Source: Paenibacillus amylolyticus
GTDB taxonomy: Bacteria; Bacillota; Bacilli; Paenibacillales; Paenibacillaceae
Length of the DNA stretch: 64,000 nt
Assembly: GCF_003719335.1 (NCBI RefSeq)
Contig: NZ_RIAS01000001.1
Span: forward strand, 620,001 to 684,000
Direction of reading: 5' to 3'
Part shown: in pieces, positions 1-13,000 of the stretch
Position numbering within the stretch: the stretch's first letter is position 1
Layout of the letters: the number at the start of each line of letters is the position of its first letter
The notes under the pieces: generated by a model
Told to the model about the DNA's origin: nothing
The model's input: only the letters and a program-made list of their open reading frames with translations
Databases searched by the model: none
Made by a program: the position numbers and the translations under genes

Positions 1-1033
1 CACCCACAGTTGCCTCAGCCATGCCGTAAGCAGGAAACATCATATCCGTGCGGTAACCACAGGAACTGAATTTATGAGCAAATCGTTCAATGACTTTGGT
101 TGATATAGGCTCGGCACCGTTTAAGGCCATGCGTAGCGAAGACAAATCTAGCGAAGCCAGTTTGGAATCCGGGATCTTTTGAACCATCCATTCAAAGCCA
201 AAGTTTGTGCAGCAAAACCACTTCCCTTGATGTTCCGTAATTTTGCGCAGGAACAAGTGAGGTGATCGTACAAAGGTATACGGAGACATAACCATTAGAT
301 TAGCAGCGCTTAGTACAGTTGTTAGGTGTTGCCCAAACATTCCCATGTCATGCGTATGAGGCAGCCAGGTAAACACGTTATCTCCTTCTTCAGCACCAAG
401 GAAAGTCTTGCATGCAATACTATTCGCAATAATATTGCGGTTGGTTAACTGTACCCCCTTAGGGATACCTGTACTTCCTGACGAAAACTGTAGAAAAACG
501 ACCTCTTCAGGAGCAGTCAGACTTATTTCAGCAAGTGTATAGCTTGTCTGAAGCTTGCTGACGCTAATGCAGTTCAATCCCTCAAAAATTGGACTCTCAG
601 CAAGCTGCTTGTATTTTGGCAAAAATGCTTCTTCTACCACTACAGCAGGTTTCCCGAGGATTCCCCAGATTTTCGTGAATTTCTCCAAACCAGCTGAACC
701 CGGCTCCCAGGAGGCAGGAGGACTGACCGGGGCGACAATAATGCCACCCAGGATGCAAGCCCAAAATGTACGATAAAACTGCTGTGAATGATCAATCTCT
801 AATATAACGACTTCTCCCTTAGCTAACCCGCTCTCAAGCAGGCCTTGGAGATACAAACGTCCTTGCTTCAGCAGCTCAGGATACGATTCAAACTGTTCTT
901 CTCCAGATGAACTGATATAAGTGATTCCCTTATCCGGATGTTTGTCAGCGATATACATAAGAAGTTCAGCAACTGTTGCATAATGCTCCGGCACAATCAA
1001 CTCCGGCCCTCGTTGTATGGATTTACTGGACAT
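1..1033 (-). CDS. Fatty-acyl-AMP-ligase-like adenylate-forming enzyme (3' end beyond window)
   Basis: The reading frame is open from ATG at 1033 to the window edge, so the protein is truncated after about 344 residues. The AMP-binding core motif FSSGSTGIPKG lies near residue 175 and YGMAEATVG closes the visible part. This last motif, together with TWLPHTHDMG, is typical of fatty-acyl-AMP ligases (FAAL) that activate a fatty acid for loading on a carrier protein. The start is well supported: GGAGG lies 7 nt upstream, inside the end of the megasynthase gene, which it overlaps by 11 nt, so the two are translationally coupled. The likely role is to supply an acyl starter to the assembly line. A FAAL/carrier didomain or a larger synthetase is possible because the rest is not seen. 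Confidence 0.8.
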   Translation of the reverse strand, partial: MSSKSIQRGPELIVPEHYATVAELLMYIADKHPDKGITYISSSGEEQFESYPELLKQGRLYLQGLLESGLAKGEVVILEIDHSQQFYRTFWACILGGIIVAPVSPPASWEPGSAGLEKFTKIWGILGKPAVVVEEAFLPKYKQLAESPIFEGLNCISVSKLQTSYTLAEISLTAPEEVVFLQFSSGSTGIPKGVQLTNRNIIANSIACKTFLGAEEGDNVFTWLPHTHDMGMFGQHLTTVLSAANLMVMSPYTFVRSPHLFLRKITEHQGKWFCCTNFGFEWMVQKIPDSKLASLDLSSLRMALNGAEPISTKVIERFAHKFSSCGYRTDMMFPAYGMAEATVG

Positions 1034-4000
1034 GTTGCACCTCCACTGCCTCATTATGAACTTTCACTTTTACATTCCCGTGACTGCCGAGTTGCTCCTC
1101 AATCTGCTGTTTTAACCGCTCCATATCCAAACCTGTATGACAACCCAGGTGCACGTAAATAGAATTTTCATCATATCGAATGACCCATTCCATATATGCG
1201 AGGCTCGGATTAGAATCTGAGTCATCAATCTGTTCCGACTCTGGAATTGTCTCCTCGCAGGAGATAAAGCCCTGGAAGTTGAACAAAATAAGTTTCCTTG
1301 GTTCCTGACCCGTCTGTCTGTAAGCTGCAGCCAATTGTTTTTGAATTTTGGAATATGGAGACCTCATGACCGAATCATCTGTTAGTGCCATAAAGTTAAT
1401 ACTGTGTCGTTTCGTGAAATCTAGGCGTTCCATCAAATCTTCCTGAGCAAAATCAGCATGCACAAGAATCGGAATCAGATCGAGGAATTCACCCACGTGA
1501 TCATAATAAGTTTCTTGTCCGTACTCTCTGCCGTAATGCACAAGCGCAACAGGCAACTCATCTGTATTCAAATAAGATGCGACAATGCCGGCAAAGGATT
1601 TGAAATAATTCCACCAGGACTCATTAAGATCTTGGTCTGTAATATCTGTACGCGGTATTTCAACCGTTATGGCGGAGGGCTCTGACTCGCCTGCGGTGAT
1701 TAACAGTTGATTCATAACGCTACTATTACATTGCTGCCAAGCCTGAATGGAGTACTGCTCCTCGAGCTCATGCTCAGTGATGTTAACAGGTCCCCGAGAC
1801 AGCATGTTTACATAATCCTCGTATTTGCGTATTTCCAATGAACCTTCTGTATCAATCATCCCAGCTTGCTGGTTACGGGCAATTGCCGAATCAAGTTGCT
1901 GCTTGATGATCTCGGCGCTCATGCCATCAAAGGCAAGGTGATCGAAACTCCAAATCAGTTTGTGCTTACTAGCTCCTGTTCGCAGAATACACAGACGCCA
2001 TGGCAATCCATCGAGTGTATAAGAATTGTGTAATAGCGACTGAATTAATTTGTGCTCCATTTGTTCCAGCGTAGCAAGGGCGTAGTGACGAACATCAAGA
2101 TACGGGATGAGCTGTTGCAACATATCTGCTGCTTCGGACAAATCACACTGATGCCACTGTAACGTGTCTTCCTCATATATAATGCTGTGTAGCAACTGAT
2201 GACGGGCAATCACCCCGAGAATCAGTCTTTTCACAGTAAATTCATTTAAATTACCCTCCAATATAGTTGTAAAACCGCTTGTTCGCGCAGTTGTAGAAGC
2301 GTGTGCTCGTTGAATTGGAGATAGTGGGAAACGACCGATAACAGGTGTTCCCGCCATAAAACTTGAAACCTGATTACAATTATTCAAGACATGTAATGCC
2401 AGGCTGTCCAATTGTTTCTCATGAAGTGATATGTCTTGGGGAACTGCGATAGGGGACTGAATTTGCAGGCTTTCTTCGAATAAACTGGATGGGGAATTCA
2501 ACATTTCCAGCGAATTCGCTAACGCTTTAACTGTAGGATATTGGAATAATTCGCTCACACTGATGGCAATTCCTTCTTTTGACAAAATTTGCGTAAGTGC
2601 GATACCTTTAAGCGAATGTCCGCCGTTTTGGAAGAAATGATCGGTTACGCCAAAGTTAGGATTACTCAGCACCTTTCTCATCGCTGCAAGGATTTTTCGC
2701 TCGATCTCCGTCAGGACAGAATCTGTCGCTGTAGGAACGGACTGTGCTTCTACCAGATCGGCTAAAGCCTTCCGATCCACCTTGCCGTTAGCATTAATAG
2801 GCAGATGATCCATTCGCCAGATCTGTGCAGGTACCATATATTCGGGCAGTCGCTTGTGCAACTCTGTTCGAACATCATCAACCGCTCGTGCAGCGCTGGA
2901 TTCACATGTATAAAAGGCAGTGACATATAAACTTCCGGAAGCATCTGTGGCTGTCATCACAAACGAATCCCTGATTCCCGGAAGCTGCTCCAAACAATTG
3001 TGGATCTCGGATAACTCGATTCGGAATCCCCTGATTTTCACTTGAAAATCAGATCGTTCAATAAAGATCAAGCTGCCATCAGGTAGACGCTTGACGATAT
3101 CGCCCGTCCGGTACATCCGTTCGCCTTTGCGGAAAGGATCAGCTATAAAATGTTTTAAAGTCAACTCTTCCCGGTTCAAATACCCAATGCCTACCGCATC
3201 CCCGCTGATGTATAACTCGCCTGGCACATTGGCAGGAACAGGATTCATATCCTCATCCAGAACATATAGAGCTGTATTGGACAACGGATAACCTATTGGC
3301 AGAGAGTCGGTATACGGCTCTGTTTGCTCCAGCAAATAATAGGAGGCAAAGAAGGTCGCTTCCGTCGGTCCATATCCATTTAACAGTACGCCTGGACCGA
3401 CACATGCCATTGCTTTATTTGCGTGGCTCACGGATGCCGCTTCGCCCCCAAACATCACTCTGCGAACATGTTTCAGACATGCTGCATCCCAATCCACCAG
3501 CATATTAAACAACGAGGTTGTAATGAAAAATACAGAGATCTGCTGCTGACGAATTACTGCCGCCAGACGAGCCATATCTAGAATAATCTCTTTTGGTATG
3601 AGTACCAGAGTGGCCCCATTGATTAATGAAGCAAAAATATCAAAGATCGAACCGTCAAACGCATAATTGGAAACTTGTAAAACCCGGTCCTCAGGCACCA
3701 CCGTCACAAAATTGCTTTTCTTCATCACTTTAATGACATTGCGATGACTCATCACCGTGCCTTTTGGCGTTCCGGTCGAACCTGACGTATAGATGATATA
3801 TGCCGGATCGGCTGCAGCAGTCTTTATTTGCTGGACTATAGGCTCTACAGACTCTCCTGAAACAAACGAACCCAGTTCTACAGACGGAATCATGACACGT
3901 GGAACCACCGATTTCCATGCCGAGGCATACGATTCTTCGGTCAAGAGTATAGAAGCATTGCAATCTTGTAAGATAAACTCAATGCGAGCCGGCGGTGACG

Positions 4001-7000
4001 CCGGATCAATTGGTACATATTGACAACCTGTTGTTAGTGTAGCAAGGATACTAATCATCTGGATCGGTCCGCGGTCCAGGATCAAAGCAATACTTGAGCC
4101 TGATGCCACGTCTTGTTCGAGTATGCGGGATGCAAGCTTCTGGACTTGTGCATACACATCAGCATAACTCCACTCCTCGTCCCCCCACACCAAGGCGGTC
4201 TTCTGTGGATGTAATTGAACCTGTTCCTCAAATAGTTCGGGAATCGTTGCTTCCCGCGGATAGTCCATGTGATTGTCGTTGACACCGAACAACAGCCATT
4301 CATCCTCTTCAGGCACAGTAAGCTTGATCTGGCGAACCTGCTTAACCTCCCCTGTGACCATCTGAGTTAAGACATACCGGAACTTGTCCATCATCATTTC
4401 CATGGATTGTGTATGGAACAATTCAGAACGATATTCAAGTTCAAGCGTATACTGTTGCTCGTGTTCAACGACCGTCCAGGTCTGATCAAACTTGGCATCG
4501 ACCTTGCCTTCCATCCAGGGTTCAACTTGTAATGTCCCTGCTTCAAGCTCATCCGTACCCATATTAATGTAATTAAGAACAATATCGAAAAGCGGATTAC
4601 GGCTCCCATCACCCATCAGATCAAGCTTCTCAACCAACGCTTCATATGGATATTGCTGATGTTCATAGCAGGATAACAGCTTGCTGCGAACCTCGTTCAG
4701 ATAAAGCTCAATAGGCTGATCTTTGTTTAATATAGTACGAATGGCGAGCATGTTTACAAACATACCCATGACGTTATTCAGTTCTGGCTTTTCTCTTCCT
4801 GCTACAGCTGTACCCAAGACCAAATCATGCTGTCCCGTGTATTTGGAGATCAACACATTTAAAGCCGCCATGAACAACATGTATGGAGTAAGCCCCTGTT
4901 TTGCACAAAAATCATTAATCTGTTCACTTAATTGTTCTCCAAGCTCAGAGCTAATTCGGCCACCCTGGTTAGAAAGTTCCCCACGTCTAGGGTAATCTGT
5001 AAGCAATTCGACAGGCGCAGGCACATCCTTGAATTCCCCAAGCCAAAACGCCTCATCTTCGGCAGCATGCCCGATTGATGTAGATTGATCAAGCCATTCA
5101 GCATAGTCCTTGTACTGAATCGATAATGGTTCTAAAGATTCTCCACTGTACAACCGAGCAAATTCTTGCATAAGAATCGCGATGGAGCTCTGATCAGAGA
5201 TAATATGATGCATATCTATGAACAGAATATGTTCCTCGTCGGACAGGCGGGCAAGTTTTACGCGGACCAGTGGTGCTTGGGTCAGCTCAAATGGTTGCAG
5301 CCATTGCATCAATTGCTGCTCTGGCTCTTCTTTTTCAAGTTCCAGCAATTCCACCACACTTGGAACCTGATCCTCAATGACCTGATACAGTTCACCTTCA
5401 AACATTTCAAATCGCGTACGAAACGCCTCATGACGCTGCACGAGAGCATCCATCACCGTTGCAAAATGTGCCGTATCCAGCTCACCCTGCAACCGGTAGG
5501 AACTTGCGAGATTGTATGCTGTGCTCTCCCCTTGCATCCATTCATGTACCACGAACATTCTTCGTTGCGCAGAAGTGGTCTTGTATCGGTCTTTGTATGC
5601 TGCCGGTAAAATGCTGTCTCCTGCTCCCGAATGCTCCAATCCCGTGTCTTGTTGCTGATCAATCCACGCCACCATACGGGCAAAGACAGAATGATCGAAA
5701 ACATCCTCTAGTCCCATCGCAACTCCAAATGTTTCCTTGACTCGCGATGCCAGAGTGATAGCTTTTAAGGAATGTCCGCCAAGCTGGAAGAAATCATCTT
5801 CCGAGGTTACGGACTCACAACCAAGCAATTCCTGCCAGAGCTGTGCCGTTGCGTCGTATATTTCATCCCCGGTCAACCGGACTCCGCTCTTGCCACCCAT
5901 CATTTGTTCCGGTGAAGAGTTCCCCGAAGCAGCAGCCTGTGGCATACCCGAAAGCAGGTATAGCGGAACATCATGCTTATGAACGATTGGATCGAATGAA
6001 TAGGTCGGAAGAGATATCTTTTGCCCCGATCCCTGGCCATTAACCTGCTCCCAATGGAGTTCAATGCCTCTGCACCAGCAATATCCCAATGTTTTCATGA
6101 AATAGATATCTGCTTCAAGTGAGCTGGAACGATCTCCAGTAACAGAGATAACCTGCGCATCCTTCAACATATCGTTGTCAACAAGCTCATCGTTCTGCAG
6201 CGGATAGGCTGTAACCCAAAGTGTATTTTCCGCAGACTGTAAAAGATTTCTCGATGTGCCGATTGTACTCATTGCTTCACATAAGGTACCTTCTTGTGTC
6301 TGCCAATCTTCACGGCTATATAACAGACGCACTGCATGAGCCAACTCAAGCGTATTGCTAATTACTTGTCCGACCAGTTCACCGACACCTTCTCCACATA
6401 TTCCATCGGGTTTAATCCCTGACTCAATCAACGTTGCAAACAGAGCGTACTGCACCACAAAGCAATACATAAATTTCAGACGTGAATCCTGAATCGGCCT
6501 GCCTATACTCTGGCGAAGTGCATACTGTTCCTTGGATTCAAAAAAGTTCAGTACTTCTTCAAAGTGTTGCTTGAATCGATCAGACACTAGACTGCGGTAC
6601 CTGGAAGCATAAAGTTCCCGAATTACGTGTGGTTCCCATCGGACATTCCCACGGATGTAGAACATCACTCTAGGTTTATTCCCCTGTATCACACTCGCTT
6701 GTGCCTCATGTTCCTCCACCTGATCTTGCGAAGGGACGTAGCCATCCACAACGACAAGAGCTTTCCGGTGATTAAATCGCCCTCTCCCTTCTTGCAATGT
6801 CCAAGCAGCGCTCGGCACCTGTTCCGGCATGTTTTCGAGTGCCTGTAAAATCGATTGGTACGTTCGATTCAAAGCCGATTCGCTCTTGGCCGAGAACGGG
6901 AGTAAGTGTACAGGCTGGTAGACACTTTGACTCTCTCGTACGGGCGGTTGCTCCAAAATCACGTGAGCATTCGTGCCGCCAATCCCGAAAGAACTTACCG

Positions 7001-10000
7001 CTGCGCGCAGAACCTGCTCCTGATCTTTGAAGTGTTGCGGCTCCCGATTAATGTAGAAAGGACTGCGTTCCAGTTCCAGCATGGGATTGCTTCTTTCCAT
7101 ATAAATTTGCGGCGGAACTGTTCGGTGATGCAACGTTAGAACGGTTTTGATAAATCCAGCAACACCAGCTGCAGCGTCCAGATGACCGATGTTTGCTTTG
7201 ATCGAACCGAGAGCGCAATAATTACGTTTATCCGTTCCCCAGGACTGTCTAAGTGCTTCGATCTCGATGGGATCACCGAGCTTGGTGCCTGTCCCATGTG
7301 CCTCCACATAATTGATTTCCTGTGGAGACACCCCCGAACGGTCAAGTGCGGTTTGAATGACCTTCACCTGTCCGGTAACACTTGGCGCAGTATATCCGAT
7401 TTTATCCAATCCATCATTGTTAATCGCTGAGCCTTTGATCACGGCAAAGACCTGATCCCCATCGCGCAAAGCATCACGAAGCGGCTTCAGCACAACCATG
7501 CCGCACCCGTTCCCCGAAACGGTACCTGATGCCTGTTCGTCAAATGCTCGGCAATGCCCATCCTTGGAATAGATCATGCCTTCATGCCAGTGATACCCTT
7601 CTTTGAGCGGATAAGAGATGGACACTCCCCCTGCGAGAGCCACGTCACATTCTCCCCGGATCAGTGATTCTGCTGCCTGATGAATAGCGACGAGCGAGGT
7701 CGAGCATGCCGTCTGCACAGCCATACTTGGCCCTCTTAGATTCAGCTTGTGAGATATACGTGTCGTAATATAATCCTTCTCATTCAGCGTCATCGCTTCA
7801 AAAGCTTGCAACAGATCACCTGAACGACCCAAGAATTGCACCATCCAAGGTAAACTCAATCCGCTTCCGGCAAATAAACCGATGGAACCTGAGTACCGAT
7901 ATGGATCACAGCCTGCATGTTCAAGTGCCTCCCAGGAACACTGATGAAGCAGTCTAATCTGCGGATCCATCATATTGGACTCCTGATACGGGTATTCGAA
8001 AAATCCGGAATCAAAAAACTCGGTATCTTGCAAAACGCCTTTAGCTCGCACATATTCAGGATGTTTATACTCTTCAGGCCGCACCCCTGCTGCTGCCAAT
8101 TCTTCTTCAGTCAGTCGGGTAATGCCGTCCTTACCTGCCATCAGATTGTCCCAGAACTCCTCAATATTTCTTGATCCTGGAAAACGACCGGCCATACCTA
8201 TAACAGCGATATCCGATGGGGAAGTGCTTCTGTTCCTGCTGTTCACATCGGCATCTGTTTTGATATTTATTGCCTGTTCTTGGCGTTTTCGCTGCTCCTC
8301 CACCAGATCATGGGCGGCTCTGTCCATAATCACTCTTTCTTGCATCATGAAAGGATCAGGTTTGACCGCAGTGCTCGTGCTCGCGATGACTTCCTTGGAT
8401 ACATGTTCTTGCTCACGTTTATTCTGAACAGGGACATCCACAGCAGTCAACATCTGTTCAGACATCAGATAATCAACCAGCGAAGTAATGGAAGAGTGTT
8501 CAAACAACTGCACAAGCGGAATATTTTTCCCCAGATATGCGTTTAACCGGTTATTAATTAAGATCAGACCTAGCGAGTTACCGCCAATATCAAAAAAGTG
8601 CTCTTGTACTCCGACATGATCCCGGTTCAACATCTCTTTCCATGTTTCAATCAGCATCTGTTCCAGCTCTTTGCGAGCCTCTTCTCTTCCCACTGGAGAA
8701 GAGGAACCAGCAATGAAAGATGGAGCTGGCTTCTCATTAGCTTCGATCGCCTCAATAGCTCCAAAGTCAGTCCATTGAAGAGCATTCCGATTCAGTTTGC
8801 CATTCGGCAGAACCGGCAATTTGTCTAGACGAATGATGCGTGAAGGCATCATATACTGTGGCAACCTCTGTTTGAGCCAAGACCTAAGCAATGTGTCCTG
8901 CTCTTCCTTATTTGATACACTTACGTCCGGCTTCAAGCTGTAGTAGAGAACCAGTTGCAACCGCTCAGGCTGGTTTCCTTCGACCGTCACGACGGCTTCT
9001 CTTAAACGTTCATAGCTCATAGCCATTTGCTCGATCTCGTTTAATTCGATCCGGTACCCTCTGATCTTCACTTGTTGATCCAAACGTCCTGCTAGTTCGA
9101 CCTCTCCGTCCTGCAACACACGAGCCAGGTCACCTGTCCGGTACATACGTCCACCCAAAACCTTCGCATCGTCAATGAACTTGGCAGTCGTTTCGCTCAT
9201 ATTATTCAGGTAACCTCTGGACACCCCGCGGCCTGCAATACAGAGTTCCCCATACTTTCCGGGAGGCAGTAGCTCACCCTGCTCATCCATGATATAAAGC
9301 TCCGTATTAGCAATGGGTTTGCCAATCGTGATGAGTCCAGATTGTTGCAACTCTTTGGTCGTTGACCAAATCGTCGTTTCTGTAGGGCCATACATATTAA
9401 AGACACGGGCGGACGAATATTTTTTAATATCGGTCAGAAGCCCTGCCGGAACACTTTCTCCCCCCGTAAGGACACACCGAAGATGAGAAAGTGCCTTGGC
9501 AAATTCCGAATTCTCAACAAATGCTTTAATCCGAGACACCGTGCTGAGAATGTGCGTTACGCCATGCTGCCTTATCCGGCGCGCGGCAAGAACGGGATCA
9601 AGCTGCTCCTGCTCGTCTGCCAAATATAGAGAATATCCTGTACACAATGGTGCCCACACTTCAAATCCGAAAATATCAAAAGACACCGTTGTTACACTAA
9701 TCATTCGGTCTGTTTCATATTCAAAAATGTTTCGGTGTCTGATGTCTTCCACAAAATTGACCATCGCTTCATGAGTAATCATCACCCCTTTAGGCCTTCC
9801 GGTGGATCCAGAGGTGAAGATGACACAAGACAAGTCAGAAGACAGGACGTCCACATTTGGATTAATAGTTGAACGTTCGTCAGCAAAATCAGGCTCATAA
9901 ACGATGCGTTCTCCTTCAAAGGCCACGACATCGGCCTTATTAGCAGTGCACAGCAGCAACTTCATCTTGCTATCTTGCATCATGTCCAGAATACGTTGCG

Positions 10001-13000
10001 GTGGAAATGCTGGATCTATAGGCAGATAGGCTGCACCCGCTTTAAGTACTGCGATCAACATAATAATGAGAGTTTCATTCCGGCCAGTTAATATGCCCAC
10101 AGGTTCATCTCTGCGCACCCCTCGATCAATTAGCTTCCAAGCCAGCGCATTCGCTCGCTCATTAAGCTCAAGGTAGGTAAGTTCCTTGCCCGAAGAAACA
10201 ATAAGTGCAGTCTTGTCTGGTGTACGCTCTGCCTGTAGTTCGAACAACCGATGCAAGCTCAGGGTATGATCATAATGCAAAATGGGTCCCGCCAACCGAT
10301 GAACCTCAGCTCCCGAAGCATACTGGACTCGTTCATACAGTTGACCTAGAGGTGCATCCGGTTGCTGCACAACCTGCTCACATAGTTCAATGAAGTCCTG
10401 AATCATACGCTCAACTGTTTCCCCCCGGAACAGGTCTAGCGCATATTCAATGTATCCTTCGATGACTTGCTGTTCCCTGTTCTCCTGACATGTCAGCAAC
10501 AGGTCATAGGTTGAGACTCCAGTCTCCACAGGAATAGAACTGAATTGAAGTCCATGAAGTTCAAGATCATGCAACTCCATGTTCTGATAATCAAAACACA
10601 CATCAAAGATGGCATTACGGTTCAGTTCCCGCTTAAGTCCAAGCTGCGTTACAAGCTCATTGAATGGATACTCCTGATGCGCAAAAGCATCAAGTGTATT
10701 CTGTTTCAGCTCTTGTAAAAAGCCAGTATACGCCCGATCTGATGTTGGATAATTCCGCATGGCAATCATATTGACAAACATTCCGACTGTTTCTTTCCAT
10801 TCTTCCTGTAACCTACCGGCTACAGGGGTCCCGACTACGATGTCCTGCTGACCTGTTCGACTCGCTAACAGAAGATTCCATACACTCAACATCACCATAT
10901 ACATGGAAACTTCCGTGGATGAAGCCAGCTTGTGCAATCGCTCCGATAACGAGTGGCTCAACGTGAAATGAACTCGTTCACCTTGCATCGCTCGCTGCAA
11001 TGGACGATCATGGTCAAGCGGAAGCTGCAGTACAGGCGGCGTCGGACCCAAACGTTCCAGCCAGTATGTTTGATGCGGCTGATATGCCTGGGAGGTAAGA
11101 CGTTGCTGTTGCCAAACCGCATAATCTTTGTAATGTAACCGGACAGTGCGTTCCTCCCCAAAATACAGTGCATTGAAGTCACGTGTAATTAACTCAACTG
11201 AAGTACCGTCCGCAATAATATGATGTATATCAAAGAACAACAGATGCTTGCGCGCTCCTGTTCTAATCAGATTCACTCGCATGAGTGGAGCATGATGAAG
11301 CACAAAAGGACGAATCAGTGTCGGAATCAAAGCAGAAATCTCTTGTGCATCGGCTAAATACTGCTCGGTAAAGCTGAAATCTAAAGGAACGGATGGATGA
11401 ACAATCTGCACGACTTGATCTCCGCGTATTTCAAACGTCGTTCGAAGTGCTTCATGACATTGCACCAGCTTTTCCAGTGCAGCCTCTACTCTGGCATGAT
11501 CCAAGTCTCCTTCGATCAGGGTGGCCGACGGCAAATTATACGCCGTGCTATTTGGATCCAGCATTGATTGGGTGAACATACGCATCTGCGCAGATGAGAT
11601 CGGATAGGCATCCATAATCGGTGCAGCCTCAATCATGTTCTGCTTCTGTACTTGCGGCTCAACCATCGCAAAGAGATGTTCCGCCAGTTGGGCTGGAGTA
11701 GCATGGTTAAACACATCCGCAACCTCTGCCTGAATCCCGATGGAAGACCGGATCGATGCGGACAAACTGACTGCTTTCAGCGAGTCTCCACCAACGGCGA
11801 AGAAATTAACATGCTCTTCCAGGTCGTTTATGCCAAAAATGGTTTCATACGCCTCCAGAACAACCCGTTTCATGGCCCCCAGACTACCTGCATAACCTCC
11901 CGCAATGGAAAGGGACGTGTTGCTATATCGTTCACTCGTCTGAGGTGTATGTTGACTACCGCTTGTTCCTTCCAACGTCGCACCACCAATAAGCGACTGA
12001 CCAATGGGATAATGCTGCTTATCAAAACGATAGGTTGGCAAGGAGCATTTGCGGCGTACGTTCTGTCCCTTGAATACCTTCCACTTCGGCTCGATGCCCT
12101 CGCACCATAACTCGGCGATTCTGCGGGTGGTATACAGCACGTCCGGTTCTGTTTCTCTAACATGACGCAGCATATTCAATACGGTTTGTGTTTCCTTGGA
12201 CTGAATGTGCTGTCTCACAAACGAGCTTAATGTGCGTCCTGCCCCAACCTCGATGAATACAGCTTGTTCTTCTTTTAACATTTCCGCCAGATTTGCTTCA
12301 AACAGAACGGGTTCTAAAATATGCCTTGCCCAATAGTTCGGATTTACGATCTCATCCGGCAATGCCCATGTTCCGCTTGTATTGGAGAGCAATGGAATCT
12401 GCGGGCTGTGCAGCAAATAAGCCGACAGACTGTGTTCAAACTCCATCGCAGCATCCTTCATCATCGGTGTATGGAAGGCATGGGAAGTTTTCACACGAAC
12501 GCATTTCCAGCCGAGTCTTCCAGCCTTTTCTTCCATTCGGCCAATTGCCTCTGCTGTCCCGCCAATAACACTTGAACCTGTTGTATTAACCAGAGCCAGC
12601 CACGTATCTTCTTCCAATTGGGATTTTACCAACTGAGAGTCCTCCATGATGGCGAGCATGACACCGGGCTGTTGTTGCTGCATCAAACGTCCCCGTAGTC
12701 TTACGATCTGTACAGCATCTGCAAGATCAAATACACCTGCAACCACAGCTGCTGTCAGTTCTCCGATGCTATGTCCAATCATGCCGTCTGGCCGGATACC
12801 CAGATCGATCAAAGATTGAGCCATAGCATAACTGGTCATGAATAGTGCAAACTGGCTGTACTCCGTCTGGTTAATTCGCTCTGGATGCTCATCACCGTAT
12901 ACAACAGAAAGAATCTCTCCCCGTTCTTCTTCAGCTAGCAGATCCAGAATCTGCTGTACATGCTTCTTGAACAGCGGTGCAATGCCCGACTGTTCTGTCG

